Shown here: positions 1 through 12,000 of the stretch, piece after piece
Layout of the letters: every line of letters starts with the position of its first letter
Position numbering within the stretch: position 1 is the stretch's first letter
Source: Volvox africanus
Taxonomy: Eukaryota; Chlorophyta; Chlorophyceae; Chlamydomonadales; Volvocaceae
NCBI GenBank assembly: GCA_030268105.1
Contig: BSDZ01000011.1
Coordinates: 2,083,001-2,147,000 of the forward strand
Reading direction: 5' to 3'
Length of the DNA stretch: 64,000 nucleotides
Program-made: the position numbers and the translations under genes
Notes under the pieces: model-generated
Databases searched by the model: none
What the model was told of the DNA's origin: nothing
What the model saw: the letters and a program-made list of their open reading frames with translations, nothing else

Positions 1-545
1 CACACTATTTCATGTCTAGACGGTTATGCGGGGTGAATTTGATAACACTGGTTTTCTTTGGATAGTTTGGTGCTGATTAAGGCAAAGGGGGTTAAGGCAA
101 TCATTATATATACACACCTGAGGAAAATATGTAACCGGAAAGCATCGTACGGGAAATGTTTGTGAACGACTGATTGTAGCTTGGCATGCTGCATGCATGC
201 CTCAATTTGCTGTTAGCTTTGCATATCGTACTTTGGATATTGTGTACATGCTGGTTGCATGACACAACACCGAGCGTGCTCAGGTTTGGCCGCATCCATG
301 TAAGCAGCAGCGCAGACGTGACTTATCGATGCATGGGCCCTCCCCTCCACCCTGCTCCGTGCAAGTACCGGTATCTAACGATGAATAGGAATGTTTAGCC
401 AAACGTCACAGGGACAAGTAAGCAAGCTCGATGCAACCCAAAATGTTCTTATTGGTGTATAACCTTGGCGAGACCCGTCTGCTTCGGGATAGAGAAAGTT
501 GCCCTGTCAACACACGTACATCACACAGTTTGGCGTGCCTTTCAT

Positions 546-779
546 TCAACCCCTCAGCTTTCCCCTGGGTCCCCCTACCGCATAGTCGTTAGCCCGATAG
601 CGTGTAAACTTTGACCGCAAAGTCTCAGCCTCTTTGAGACGGCGTTTGGCTTCTCGAATATCTCGACGGGCCGGTAGGCTTGTAGCTGTGACAGGACTAG
701 CACCAGCACTCACTCCTGCTTGACCCATATTTCTGACACCGTCCCTGGACGCGGGATCAAGCCCGGTACTCCCGTCCAT
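546..779 (-). CDS. hypothetical basic C-terminal exon or small ORF
   Basis: This is an unrecognised open frame of about 77 codons on the minus strand. Its second half is rich in Arg, Lys and Glu (around RRDIREAKRRLKEAETLR) and could form a short charged helix. A possible splice acceptor (cccgtcatag) lies just before the first ATG, so it could be a terminal exon of a longer gene. No partner exon with a convincing splice match was found within the window. It could also be a chance ORF, so the call is weak. Confidence 0.2.
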   Translation of the reverse strand: MDGSTGLDPASRDGVRNMGQAGVSAGASPVTATSLPARRDIREAKRRLKEAETLRSKFTRYRANDYAVGGPRGKLRG

Positions 780-1306
780 CCTATGACGGGCAGTCGACGC
801 TCACAATCGACAGCCCTGACCATTGATGACAGATCAAATGTGAATATTCAAATGGCCTGACTTCGCATAATCAGAACTCCAAAATAGTATATGAAGATCC
901 GCAAGACCCACTTGGATGCAGTAACTACCTCTACTGAACATCCCACAAATTGTTCAGGATTGAGTAACATTTCATTCATATAATTGAAAGAAATTGCTCA
1001 CGGTGTAGGTCCTATATAGTAATGCTGAGTCACACTATAGTGCGCCACATTTTCTGCACGTTGTCCCTCAGCATGACACCTTCCTACTAGAAGTCAATAA
1101 TCAAATTTGGTTTTATGCAAAATGCATTGATACAACATACGGCCCAGCGTGCGCAGCATGGTGTTTGCTGTACAGTGCAGAAGTGTGGTGCTATTATATG
1201 GCTCCCTTCCCATGGCACTCTTTTACGTGATATGCCTGGAGATAAGCAACATACCTAAACTTACATTTCCTGGTTGATAACTCAGGAAGGGTGACTGCAA
1301 GTGCAT

Positions 1307-1342
1307 GAAACACCCCTAGAGCTGCGGCTATAGGGGTGTTTC
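1307..1342. repeat. 12-bp perfect inverted repeat (hairpin)
   Basis: The left arm GAAACACCCCTA (1307-1318) is the exact reverse complement of the right arm TAGGGGTGTTTC (1331-1342), with a 12-nt loop. It lies in intergenic DNA; its function is unknown. Confidence 0.7.
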
Positions 1343-1701
1343 GTAGGACTCGGCAATATGCAACAAACCGCCAAGGCAATAGTCTTGAGACTGTCGGGCG
1401 CAGTAATGCGGAGCCCCAGTGTGACCTATGCCTACGAAGCATGACCACTGACCACAGCGTGCCTATTATTCATCCACGAGGGCGTGGCTGTTATTGCTGT
1501 GGTAAACGTGGACGTTCTTGTTCGGTGAGACATTTCTTTTGTAGCAGATCGAGGGTACGTCACCCTCTCTATAGTAATAGTGCATTTTTACACCCACCAA
1601 CTTTTTGGAAATGACGGAATCATCTGGGGTTACGACCAAAGAACCACATCCGTTTGAGCGAGGCGTCACGCCATACGTTAACGCTATTGATCGACTCAAC
1701 G

Positions 1702-1706
1702 TTACA
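1702..1706 (-). terminator. possible polyadenylation signal (TGTAA)
   Basis: TTACA on the plus strand reads TGTAA on the minus strand, about 300 nt after the stop of the membrane-protein gene ending at 2004. TGTAA is the usual polyadenylation signal of volvocine algae. The five-base match alone is weak. Confidence 0.3.
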
Positions 1707-2003
1707 ACTTCGCAAAAGCTTGTCACTGTTCCGCGGCTGTCATCTCGACAGCTTCAGTGGAACTCCAATGAGTGCGGTCCAACTGAGACCTTTGGGTGCT
1801 CTAACACCAGGCGAGCAATGGCACGCCAAGCACACCATACATGACAATGCCATGCGCGCACAACAGGCATGCTTGTACAACTCTTTAAATCACTAAATGA
1901 AACTAAGTTACGTTCGTCACCTGGGTTGAAGGGTCAAGCATACTACAGCAATTATCTTGCCAAATGCGGAGGTGAACCAAGCTTCAATAGCCGATAAGTC
2001 CAT

Positions 2004-3212
2004 TTACTGCACTTCTACTGCAACGGCAGACTCCGCCTCGGGTGCAGCTGCGACGGGGGCGGCTGGGGCCTCAGCTGGCTCAACTGGGGCCTCTACGTCA
2101 GCTGCAGCGGGGGCTGGCTCAGCAGCAGGGGCAGGTGCGGGGACCTCAGGGGCGGCAATGGGTTGAGGAGCTGGCTGGGGAGCCGACGCAAGCTCAACGA
2201 GGGTTGTCTCAGGGGCAGATTTTGGGACAGCGTCCAACTTCTCAGCGGGAGCCACGGCGTTCGGCTCCAAGCCAACAAGAATGATGGAAACGGCCTGGAA
2301 GAAGGCCGTGATGATGCAACCAGCGATCATGGTGTGGACGCGATCACGAGCTGGGCCATTCTGAAACTTAGGGACGTCGATGATAGAGAGAAAGGCATCT
2401 GCAAAGCAAGACAACATGCGGGAAAGGTTTACGGAAACATTTTAACGCATAAGAGTATGAAGCAAAGGCGCATATCTTGCATATGCCAAAACATAGGAGC
2501 TGCTGCCTGTACACCTTACCAGTCATGTTAATAGTCAGCAGGTTAGCTATGACGATGAGACCCAGCACGGCGCCGCGGCTGCTAGCCAGAAGGCCGTGCG
2601 CAGTGGTCCAAGCGCCATATGCTGCCGTCACGAAGCTCAGGACCGTGATGAACCAGTAGTAGCGGTAAAGCTGTGACAGACGCGAGATATATGACGCAAA
2701 GGCAGGTCAACGTCGACTTCAGATTTAAGCAATAATAAAAACGATCTGTAACGACAATGCTTCGAAGTAGTTCTATAGTCGACGGCGCATACCTTCTTGC
2801 AACCGAGCACGGCTCCAGAAAACCCAGTGATTCCAGCCAAGAGCTCAGGATCCTCAGAGCGGCACTGGTTTTGGATCTGAGGATTGAATAGTGGTCGAGC
2901 ATATTACGGTGACTCGGTCAACGCTTTGGTCGCTTGCGTACAGCTAGCATGGCTTGTCAATAAACAAAGGACCGTGACATTCAGAATTCGATAATATCAT
3001 TTCAAAGCAAGTCATGTATATATAAGTATATCAGGCGTCTAAGGCGACGTGATATTCCCACTTCCGGCATCGTCGACCATTCTTACCGAGCCCAAGCTTG
3101 CGAAGATGATTACGGTTGCCGCCAGTGTTCCTCCCAAAGCCCAGAGAACATTGCGAGCATGTGAGTCCCTGACGCGCTTAATTGAGAAAGAGATACCACA
3201 AGAAACGTCCAT
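2004..3212 (-). CDS. four-helix membrane protein with Ala/Pro-rich acidic tail
   Basis: The family is not recognised. Four exons join in phase: 3212-3087, 2876-2793, 2670-2520 and 2398-2004, giving about 251 residues from the ATG at 3212. Four hydrophobic segments are visible: one in exon 1 (NVLWALGGTLAATVIIFASL), two in exon 3 (YYWFITVLSFVTAAYGAW and AVLGLIVIANLLTI) and one in exon 4 (TMIAGCIITAFFQAVSIILV). The last roughly 80 residues are almost entirely Ala, Pro, Glu and Val and are probably disordered. Cys residues lie between helix 1 and helix 2 (QNQCRSEDPE and LGCKK), a tetraspan-like arrangement, but no tetraspanin CCG motif is present. Exon 3 uses the donor ACTG|gtaagg; the nearby AAG|gtgtac would break the frame. 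The exon structure is well supported; the function is unknown. Confidence 0.7.
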
Positions 3213-3643
3213 TTCGACGACCGCTTGCTTGGTCAAAGTTTGTCAGGACGGTCTCAAGAACCGATCGATGCAAGTGATCGGATGTCAGAAGTCTGTTGTT
3301 AAGTTATAAGATTTACATTGCGAGCAGACTTAAGTTATCGATGGCAATTTGTACAGTGTGACGTACACGGTTGGATCCATTTGCCACAGCCATTGCACCC
3401 CATCCCCACAGATTAGTCTGAGCAGGAAAGCGGTTGCAAACGTTATTGTTGTAATATCTCAGAGGATAACCAGATTCCTCTGAACTCTACCGCTCGGGAG
3501 GAAAACGGCTTCTGTTCTGTAGGTTCTACCTTTAAGGCTGTTGAATTTTCATAAGGATTAACGACAGGAACATTTAAGCCTTGCATTGCATTTGATTTCC
3601 ATATTGACCGCCTTGGACGTAAAGCGCGTCCTCCGCGGGCCTA

Positions 3644-4331
3644 ATGTCACGCACCTTCACAGCTTCTGAGCTTAGTACTTACAATGGCTCAGATGGTGAC
3701 AAGCCAGTCTACATTGCAGTGAAGGGGATCGTTTATGATGTGTCCGCTGCGCGAGATTTCTATGGAAAAGGCGAGCAAGCATGCGTGTAGCCAGGCATTC
3801 TCGGTCAGAGTCATTCTCCACTCCTGTTATGTCGTAATGGTATAAGTCGATCGCAAAAAATGATGTAGAACCACGTAGCTGACAACACTTGTTCCTTGCT
3901 CGGATAGATCTTTCCCATACCAGACACTGCTCCAAACCAAACGAGCCAAGCAGCCGAATCCTTCTGTAATTTTGCTGGATCACTTCATGCGTTACCGCTG
4001 GACAGGTGGCCCGAAATGGGTTCTTTGCCTCTTGCCTACACCCATAAACTACACCGGCCACCTTAAACGGTTTCCAGAACGACATGATCATCCTGACCCA
4101 GTCCAGTCTGTTGGCATGCATCTCAACATCGCGTATGACCCTCTAGCAGGTGGTCCATATGAGATATTTGCCGGGCGGGAGTGCTCACGAGCCCTCGCCA
4201 TTATGAAGGTGGACTTGGCGGCTTGCAACGACGACCTTGCGGACTGTACGGCGCAGCAGCTGAAGACACTCGAAGACTGGATAACCAAGTTCAACTCGAA
4301 GTATGCCGTTGTCGGCAAGGTAGCGCTCTAA
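3644..4331 (+). CDS. MAPR / cytochrome b5-like heme-binding protein
   Basis: This is a membrane-associated progesterone receptor (MAPR) type protein. The family binds heme through a cytochrome-b5-like fold and supports cytochrome P450 and sterol metabolism. Two exons, 3644-3770 and 4150-4331, encode about 102 residues. Family landmarks are visible: an N-terminal TFTASEL..YNGSDG, then PVYIAVKGIVYDVSAARDFY, then GGPYEIFAGRECSRALA. The two Tyr residues (DFYG and GPYE) sit where heme-contacting Tyr occur in MAPR proteins. The intron begins with GC (AAAAG|gcgagc); only this donor restores FYGKGGPYE in frame. There is no transmembrane anchor or signal peptide before the domain, unlike animal PGRMC1, so a soluble protein is likely. 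The ATG at 3644 is chosen because it starts directly before the domain. The domain assignment is confident; the ligand is inferred. Confidence 0.87.
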
Positions 4332-4459
4332 TGAATGTCACCTGGCAATGTGGCCTGTGTATGCTCCTAGGAGGTAGCATAGCCCCGGGACTGACGCTGG
4401 ATAGTCAGAAGCAATGGCATCAGGGCGTGGTTCTCGAGGATGTCAGTGATGGGCGGACT

Positions 4460-4464
4460 TGTAA
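4460..4464 (+). terminator. putative polyadenylation signal (TGTAA) of the MAPR gene
   Basis: A TGTAA lies about 130 nt after the MAPR stop codon, a usual distance for volvocine algal 3' UTRs. Confidence 0.45.
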
Positions 4465-4846
4465 GCTACCAGGAGCGACTTACGTTTCATGTCAGTTTTG
4501 ACTCATAAGCAAAACCTGTTGGGCCGCCATTGTGCGGGCAGTTTGTGGCCTCCACCCACCGTGTGAAGGGACATCAGGTGATGGCTGCAAGGCTGCACGA
4601 CCTTGCAGTACAGGTAGTGACGATTGCAACATGGGGCATGGGGATGCGGCAGTATCGGCTCAAAGCGCCTAAATGCATAGATGACCGTGAATCCATGAAG
4701 CCTGCCCGATAGGCCAGGACCAATGCACACACACATTGAATCCAGTGAACCCGCATTAAGTAGAGGTAATCACGTCGAAACTTCCATCGAAGTCATGACG
4801 TCAGCTGAGTCACAGTGGGTACGTGTTTCTGGCTCTCGTAGCATAC

Positions 4847-4865
4847 TTAGGGTTTTAGGGTTTTA
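4847..4865. repeat. short interstitial telomere-like repeat (TTTTAGGG type)
   Basis: The sequence reads TTAGGGTTTTAGGGTTTTA, about two and a half units of TTTTAGGG, the Chlamydomonas-type telomere unit. It is short enough to be chance. Confidence 0.5.
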
Positions 4866-5801
4866 ACTGCATGGGCGCGGCAAGGGTTAAATGCTGCATG
4901 CATGCTGGGAAGTTGTCCCGTGGTCGAGATATCGCGCCGGGGTTGCTTGTGCATTAGGTGAGCGCTTGTCCCTTGCGCCTGTCCGCGGAGCTAAGCGCTC
5001 TGTATCCCATGAGCCTTATCCCCTGTCGCCCGTGTGCCTTTCCACTCCTTCCCTTTCCCGGCGCGGTCTTCAGCTTACCCTTGAAGGATGCGAGTCTCAG
5101 GTTGACGACCCCGCCACATTCCTGCGTTCATCGCCCTTCACACCCAGCCTGGTCGCTACTCTAGCCGTGGTGGTGCTGCTCACGATACTGGGGGCATACA
5201 TTCTGTATCTGGACATAAAAAGTCCACCGCACGGCGAGCTTTGATGCCGCCTGAGCTGCAATTGTTCGGAAGTGGCTGGTTGTGCATTACGAGTCCAATA
5301 CGTTGGCACGGGATTTGACCGCCCAGCCTGAAGCTGGTGTGAGATGCTTCCAGAACAAAGCGGCTGATTTGCATGATGCACCTATCCACTGCGTCTCGGC
5401 GCGTCAGATATTTGTTGAGTTTTCCAGTGGCAGCTCCATGTCAGCAATTTCGTTTTTCGTCGCAGGTGGCGGGATGGACGTTCCTCAATTGTTGTCACTG
5501 TACAGGCAGAGGGGTTTCTTGCGGAATTCTTAATAGACTAGCTACGATATCCACTATAATCATCGGGTTTTTTTTGCCGATGAGGTTCATATGGCACTTG
5601 TTTGTCCAGCGTTGACATATCTGGCTTAGATGATGCATTTCGACGCATCTTTAAACGGGGAGTTTTGCAAGATGATTTACTGTTCCAAGATCGTGTTCAT
5701 TCCTAATTTTCAAGGCACCCGGCCAGAGCATGCGTGTGGTTCGCTTCTCTGAATGCTTTCCGCATCATCCCGATCACTCCCGTACGGCATATACAGGTTA
5801 A

Positions 5802-5830
5802 AAGCACATATTAACCTGTAATGGGTTTGG
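5802..5830. repeat. 10-bp perfect inverted repeat downstream of SMG1
   Basis: TACAGGTTAA (5802-5811) and TTAACCTGTA (5821-5830) are exact reverse complements around a 9-nt loop. The hairpin lies about 140 nt beyond the SMG1 stop, probably in its 3' UTR or just after it. Confidence 0.65.
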
Positions 5831-5967
5831 ACTAAGGAGCCGCGCCAGAATATAATACCCCTAATACGCATTCAATGATGTCAGACACCTCTCCGTACTC
5901 CAGCTTAAACCTCTATTTTGCCTACATGGCCATACATGAACCGAACTCAGAACTTCGAGCTCACCCT

Positions 5968-6066
5968 TCAGAGCCATGCTGTCCATCCCTCGTACATCTG
6001 TGACAGTCTGTCCACGCTGGTCGCCTGGCGGACAAGTAAATCCACCTGATCCGAAATCGAGAGGTT
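5968..6066 (-). other. SMG1: SMG1 FATC motif
   Basis: The last 32 residues contain ISDQVDLLVRQATSVDRLSQ and end in MYEGWTAWL-stop. A FATC tail of this form is a hallmark of SMG1 and fixes the 3' end of the gene. Confidence 0.92.
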
Positions 6067-9000
6067 CTGCTGTTGAGCGCTCGTTGCTGCTGCAGCGGCT
6101 ACCTCACCCTCTCGGCCTTCCAGCTTTGCTATGAAACGACGCAGTGCACTGGCGGCAAAGGCACGACGCCGTGCCTCGTTGGCCGCACTGCGACGCGAAC
6201 GGTGGTGCTGGAGATGATCTGCCGAGGCCGCGTGCACCAGGCGCTGCTGCGGGAGCCGGACTGGCCCACCTGTCCCGGCCGCTAATGTTGGTGTTGCGGA
6301 TACAGACTTTGCCGCTGAAATCCCAAACCCTGGAGCCATGCTGCCTTGTCCTGAGGCCTCTGCCTGCGGCGTCTCAATAGCCCTCTCATCCGCTGTCGTG
6401 CGGCTTTGTGTAGAAGCACCATCTGCCGTGTACGGAGTGTCTGATGCACCTGCTGAAGGCACCTGTGGCGGTGTCTGGCCGCGTGATTGGCCTTGCTGAA
6501 TCAGCTGCTGCGGCTGCTCGTCCAGGGCTGGCAGCAAGTGCTTGGACTCCACCGCAGCGGCAATGCTGCCGGCGGCTGCAGCCAAGATATTAAGCTCGCT
6601 CCTGAGCTGCCCCAGCGCTCGGGGTAGCTATGACAAGGGTCACGGAAATATGAAGATCAGGCGAAACGGACCTAAAGGCATGTCCGGCACACATTTAATA
6701 CACTCCACAACAGCAGTGTGTTCATCTCCATGGCACCCACAAAGTGACTGCAGCCAATGCTTCCAGTTCACATCACCGTAGCAAAATTCAAGGGCTTCTG
6801 CAATAATTGGTATGCAGGAAGATAGCACCGTGTTGATGACTCTGCATCCCCTCAGGCCCTAAACACTAGCACACCTCTAGGACAGTGTGGGCCACCGGCT
6901 GTAGCGCTGCCGTTGGCGCTGTCATGTGCTGCAGTAGCGCCATTGCCCGCTTGCACGTCTCAGCCGCCGCCGCGGGGCCGCCCAGTAGCTGCGCGGATAG
7001 GAAGCCCACCTCGGTGGCCATTTCAGCGGGCAGGGGGAATGCTGCGTCCGCTGCCGCAAGCGAGGAAAGCGTAGTGGGCAGCACCGCTGCAAGTGCCTCC
7101 ACCGCCTGATGAGAGCGCTTATAATGGGCGGTTACACTGGCCGTAACAGATGCGACGTCGCTGGCAGCACTGTGCTGCGCAGTGACGGAGGACAGCTCCT
7201 TAAGGGCGGGGCCTGCAAATGGCACGCAAAAATCCCCAGCAACGCACATAGACCATTATCATACCATTACGGGGTATAGGGACGCTCGCAAAATAGAAGC
7301 ATGCTACGCCAACCTACCGCATTCAATACATGGGAGACATGGGGCGAGTTTGTTTACAATTTACACCCACCCAATTTGTTGGAAAGCAGATGCACCAGGC
7401 CCTTCACAACTGGCTCCGCCTCTGCCACCGCCTCCACCAGGTCCAGCGAACGAGCCACTAGCTGCGGTAGGTGCGCTTGCAGCTGTGAGCTGGCTGCCAC
7501 CTCCTCGTACTGCGTTGAAGTGAGAAGAGTTTCGTAAGAATGGCGATATCGAACTGCCGCTCTAAACAAAGCCAATTTGAAAATTGGGCTTCAGAACCAA
7601 AACGCCTATCCTACCCAGGCGTCGGATACTCATCCCAAGCCACTGCGCGACAAGCGCGCATTTCCCTTGGATCAGGCACAATGGCTATGTGTCTAGACAT
7701 GTGATTCCCTTCCAGCATTACAATGACGCAAACCACCCGACATAACCTGAAATCATCGTAGACAACAAAGCCGGCATCGCTAATACAATGCTCTTCCACG
7801 CACCTTCGCAACCTCCAACGCATACCGCGCGTCCGCCGCCTGCCTTGCCGCCTCCGCGGCACGCTGCGATGCTTCTGCCACAGCCGCAGCGCGCCCCGCC
7901 TCACTGCCCCCCGCTGCTAATGTAGCCAGCACCTCCGCCCGTCCCAATAGCTGGCAGTGGGTCGCAAAGCCGTCCGCCACGGCTGCAGTCCCACTGGACC
8001 AAGTGATGCCTTGCCGGGAGTACTCGAACTGTAGCAGCGCCTCCGCAACCTAGGAGCACGGCCGGACGGAGCCGCCCGACAGATTAATATACCGTCCAGA
8101 TGTGCTAACAGTTATGGTTGCTAGCTCAACGATAAATCGCTAAGGGTCGCCAAGCACGGCGCATCGCAATTTCATCTAATGTGGGACAAAGCAAGCAACT
8201 TCGGCTGTCAAATCCTACGTCAGCATTCAAGACCACTCCCCAATCCCCGTAGGAGTGTGTCATTAACGCACCTGGCAGACCCGCATCACGACGCCGCGGG
8301 ATTCCCCAAGCCACTGCTGCCGCCTGCCCATCAGCATGCCTGCGCGCTGCGCCGCTAGAGCGGTATCTATAGGGTACCGCTCAGGCGCATTGCGAAGCAC
8401 CGCCATAACCTGCGACACGGCGTCGCTGCTCGCAGCCTCCCAGCCCGACACCGCCTGCTCCAGCTGCGGCAGTGCATCCAGCGCGGACTGAAGCTGTGTC
8501 AGTAGCTCCAATCGGCTGGAGGACGTGACGCGTGCGCTGGGCTGCAGCGGGTCGGCTGCCTGCGCCGCGAAGAACTGCGCTAACGCCTGACCCACCCGCG
8601 GGTCGCCCGTGGGCAGCGCCTGCAGCAGGTGGTGTTCGTGCATCCATTCATACGCGGCCAAACGCTGCAGGCGTGAGGCGCGCGCAGCGCGCGCACCTGG
8701 GCCGGCAGCCCATGTGGTAGCAGAGGCCGTGGCAATCGGCTGGGAAGCGGGATCGATGGCAGCAACACCGCCTGTGACTGCGGCAGAGGCTGCATAAGCT
8801 GCCAGGCACTCTACCAACGCGCTTATCTCCTCCGGCAAGGAGGGAAGTGGTGGCGGCGCCCGAGAAGCCCCTCGGCGTCCACGTCGAGAATCCACATCCG
8901 AGTCCGCCCCCCTACCTGCCCCTTCACCATGCGAGGTGCCATCAAAGCCGCCACTCCCCCTCTCTTCCACGTCCTCGCTACCGGCCCCGAAACCGTCATC

Positions 9001-12000
9001 CAAATCCAAATCAAGACCAAGGTCAAGATCGTAGCCGTGATCATTGTCGCCGCACAAGCCGCCGTTATCGTTTCCAGTCTCGCCATCGTACTCGAGCCAG
9101 GCGGCGCCGTCGTCGCTCAAGCTGCCGCTGCCATCCGGAGCTTCATTATCCGCGTTTTCAAGACAACCCAAAACTTCGCCCTCCCCAGCAACCCCGGGGT
9201 CGAAGTCCGTGAAGGGCACGAGTTCAGGCACTCCCCTGCCCCAATCCGCATCCCCTGCCCGGCTGCTGCCATCTGAGCCGCCGCCATCTCCGGGCTCAGC
9301 ATTCCCAGCGCCAGTGCTCGTGCTGTCGTCGCGGCTGTGATCCAGCAATGCTGGCGGCTTGCAGTGTTCCAGTAACTCCGTTAGATGGGCCTCCATGCTT
9401 GTCAGGAAATGACCTAAGTGAGCCGCGAATCGGCCGGCTGCATGCTCTGTCGCGCGACGTGTAAGCACCTGCATTACGACGCTGTAAGCATCGGCCAACG
9501 CGACGTCCGTACCTGCCGGCGCCGTCATGCGCAGTGCTTGGCCACAAGTCCGCAGCGACTGCTCCACCAGCTGTGCCACTTCCACGCATCGATACAGCGG
9601 CCACATCATGGGTGGAACCCCAAAATGGGGCCCGGCGGGTCCCGGGGTGCCGTTGCCGGCGCCCGGACTACCCAGCTCGCGGTCACCGTAATGCCGGATG
9701 CCCTCCAGTGACTCGGTAACCGCATCCCACCATGCCACCATTGTCGCTACTGCCACGTGCCCTCCACTGCCTGCCTCCACCCAACCCTCCATACCAACAG
9801 CTGCAGCGTACGTGGCCGCCGCCCCGTCGAACGCTTGCAGTTCTATCGGCACCCGTCCAGGTCCTAACACCGCAGTGTAAAAGCCCCGAAGTGCAACCAC
9901 CAAAGCGTCTGTCGCCATGGCAGCGGCAGCAGACAGGCCCGCCGCCACTGCGTCACGTGAAGCCCAGGCAGCATCCAGAGCCTGCAAGTCAGCTTCTAGG
10001 CTGTCGCGTACTGGCGCAGTAATTTGTCCAGACGTCAGCGCCAATGATTCATTCCAATCGCCTATCGACGCACTACCGTTGGGGCCGCTATCTGTTAAAC
10101 GGCACATCAGTTCCGCGCGACGATCGTGGTAGGTCGCCGTAAGCTCTGCTAGTGCCCCGAGCCGAGTGTGCGCGTCTCGGCCGGCCTGCAGCGACTCCTC
10201 AATGGGACGCAGCAGTGCATGAAGGTCCGCAGCTGCCTGCGCGCATTAAAGGACATTTTTCGTTTTGCATTTGGCCACTTGTTCAGATGGACGGAGGAGA
10301 TTTGGACGTTTCCAATACTCTGAACATCCAAGCATTTCGATAATCTTACACCTATCAGGCGTTCAGCAAATTCCGGGGGGTTCGGGAACGGCTTCCCCCC
10401 TCCATCATCTGCACGCAGATTGCAGATTCCACAAAAAGCGGTTTATGCGAATGGTACGCTCTTTAAGCTCACCTGGGCGATCGGTGTGCCCGGTGCAGCT
10501 GCTGATCCGGCCCCACCGGCGCCACTGGTGTCGCCAGCGCCGACGCCCCCGCTTCCGACATGAAATTGCCCTGCCAGCTCCGGAGCCACGTCGGCGGCTA
10601 GGCACTGCATCAGCTCCGGCCATCGTCCGCACGTATCCGCCGCAGCCGCGAGCCACGGCAGTGGGCAACTTCCAGCTGCGGCTCCGAGGTTCCCGCACAG
10701 ATCCGGTGTAGCTTCACGGCTAATCACGCAGGAGCTTTCCCCCTGACGAGACTGCCGATCGCGCTGGTGGTGGGAAGGGTGTGGAGGCAGTGACGGTGAT
10801 GCGCCGCCGTGACCGCAGCTGGGGCCAAAGTCCAAGTCTGTCATGCCAAGGACTGGCGCTGCCAGCTTCGTACCAGCCAATGCAGTAGTAACCGCTACCA
10901 GCCCAGCCACTTCACCTTGCACACGGAGAAAGTCCTGTAGTATGGCTTCAAAGTCACCGGCAATTTCCTTGGTCTGTGAGAGATTAGACTGCTGTCCGGT
11001 GTAAGTCCCCAGCACCTCACTGCGGCCTTTTGCTGTCCGAACCAGCTTAAGCAATGCGGCCGTCGAGGCTGCCACTGCGGTGCTGGTGGCAGCTCCGGCG
11101 CCGTGATTGCCAGCTTCGTCGCCAGGTGCGCGAAGCTCGGATTTGGGTCGTGGGGTGATGTGTCGTTGAAATAGCTCCACGAGCCCCCGCATCAGGTGGG
11201 TCACAGATGAGCCGACTACATTGCTGATTCGACCAACACTCGTCGTGGCCACTGCTGCCTGTCGCTCCTGCGCCCGCGCCTGTGCATCCACCACTACACC
11301 CGCCATCGCATCCCCGAATGCCTTACCCGCCGCGGCCACAGCACCTGCTAGCTCCCGCCCGGAAACGCGCGCCCCGGCCACGTACCCCGACATGGCGACC
11401 ACTGCGTCGGGCGAGCCGGAGGCAAATACGATTGCGGCGGCTGTTGCCAGCCGCTGAGCGCCTCGGAGTGCCTGCCAGGCGGTTGCCACGTCTAAGGGGC
11501 GCGGCTCCCTCGGTGCCAGCGCCTGGGCATGCGCAACCGCCGGCATGGACAGCCCACCTGCCGCCAGTGCCGCAAGCGCCTGGGCCCAACGGTGATGGTA
11601 GCTGGATGCGGGATATGACGGTGGAAGCAGCTTGCGCACAATGGTTCCGTACTGCGTCAACGCGCCGACAGCGTCGCTAAGGGCCGCCTCCCGGTTGCCC
11701 AGCACGTCGGCGGCCTGTCGGTCACACTCATAACAGGAGAGCAGCAATTCCTGCGACGCAGAGGCACTCACAGAATTGCTAACAGCATGCTTAAATGTAA
11801 GCCACGGTTAATTGCTTTTGGATTAGTGGCAAAAATGTCTGAGACTAGCATAGCCTTAAATTTCGCGCATCTATCATGCTAGGAGCTAAGACCATTTCAA
11901 CACATTTACATGCATTGGATACGGATCTTGTGTTGTAGGAGATAATGAGCCATGGAGATCCAACTGGGGAGACGCAAAAGATGATTCCAACATCCCGTTC

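Larger units (their letters stand above)
1..2003. other. intergenic region
   Basis: Apart from the weak exon candidate at 546-779, no recognisable gene is seen here. The stretch holds a strong hairpin at 1307-1342 and, at 1702-1706, a TTACA that reads TGTAA on the minus strand and could be the polyadenylation signal of the membrane-protein gene ending at 2004. The 900-1150 part is AT-richer than the surroundings. Confidence 0.5.
4500..5967. other. intergenic region between the MAPR gene and the 3' end of SMG1
   Basis: The two genes converge here. An ORF at 4891-5244 (+, about 117 codons) ends in one hydrophobic stretch (LVATLAVVVLLTILGAYIL) followed by a short tail. Its upstream part is low-complexity and unlike any family I know, so it is not called as a gene. 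The region also holds a short telomere-like repeat at 4847-4865 and a hairpin at 5802-5830. Confidence 0.4.

Noticed and set aside
4891..5244. 117-codon ORF with one C-terminal hydrophobic segment
   Set aside because: A single hydrophobic run is not enough; the remainder is low-complexity and no family or splice partner was recognised.
8847..9340. Plus-strand ORFs of up to 121 codons
   Set aside because: They lie opposite the acidic, low-complexity SMG1 exon; they are Pro/Ser/Arg-rich mirror frames of Gly/Asp-rich codons.
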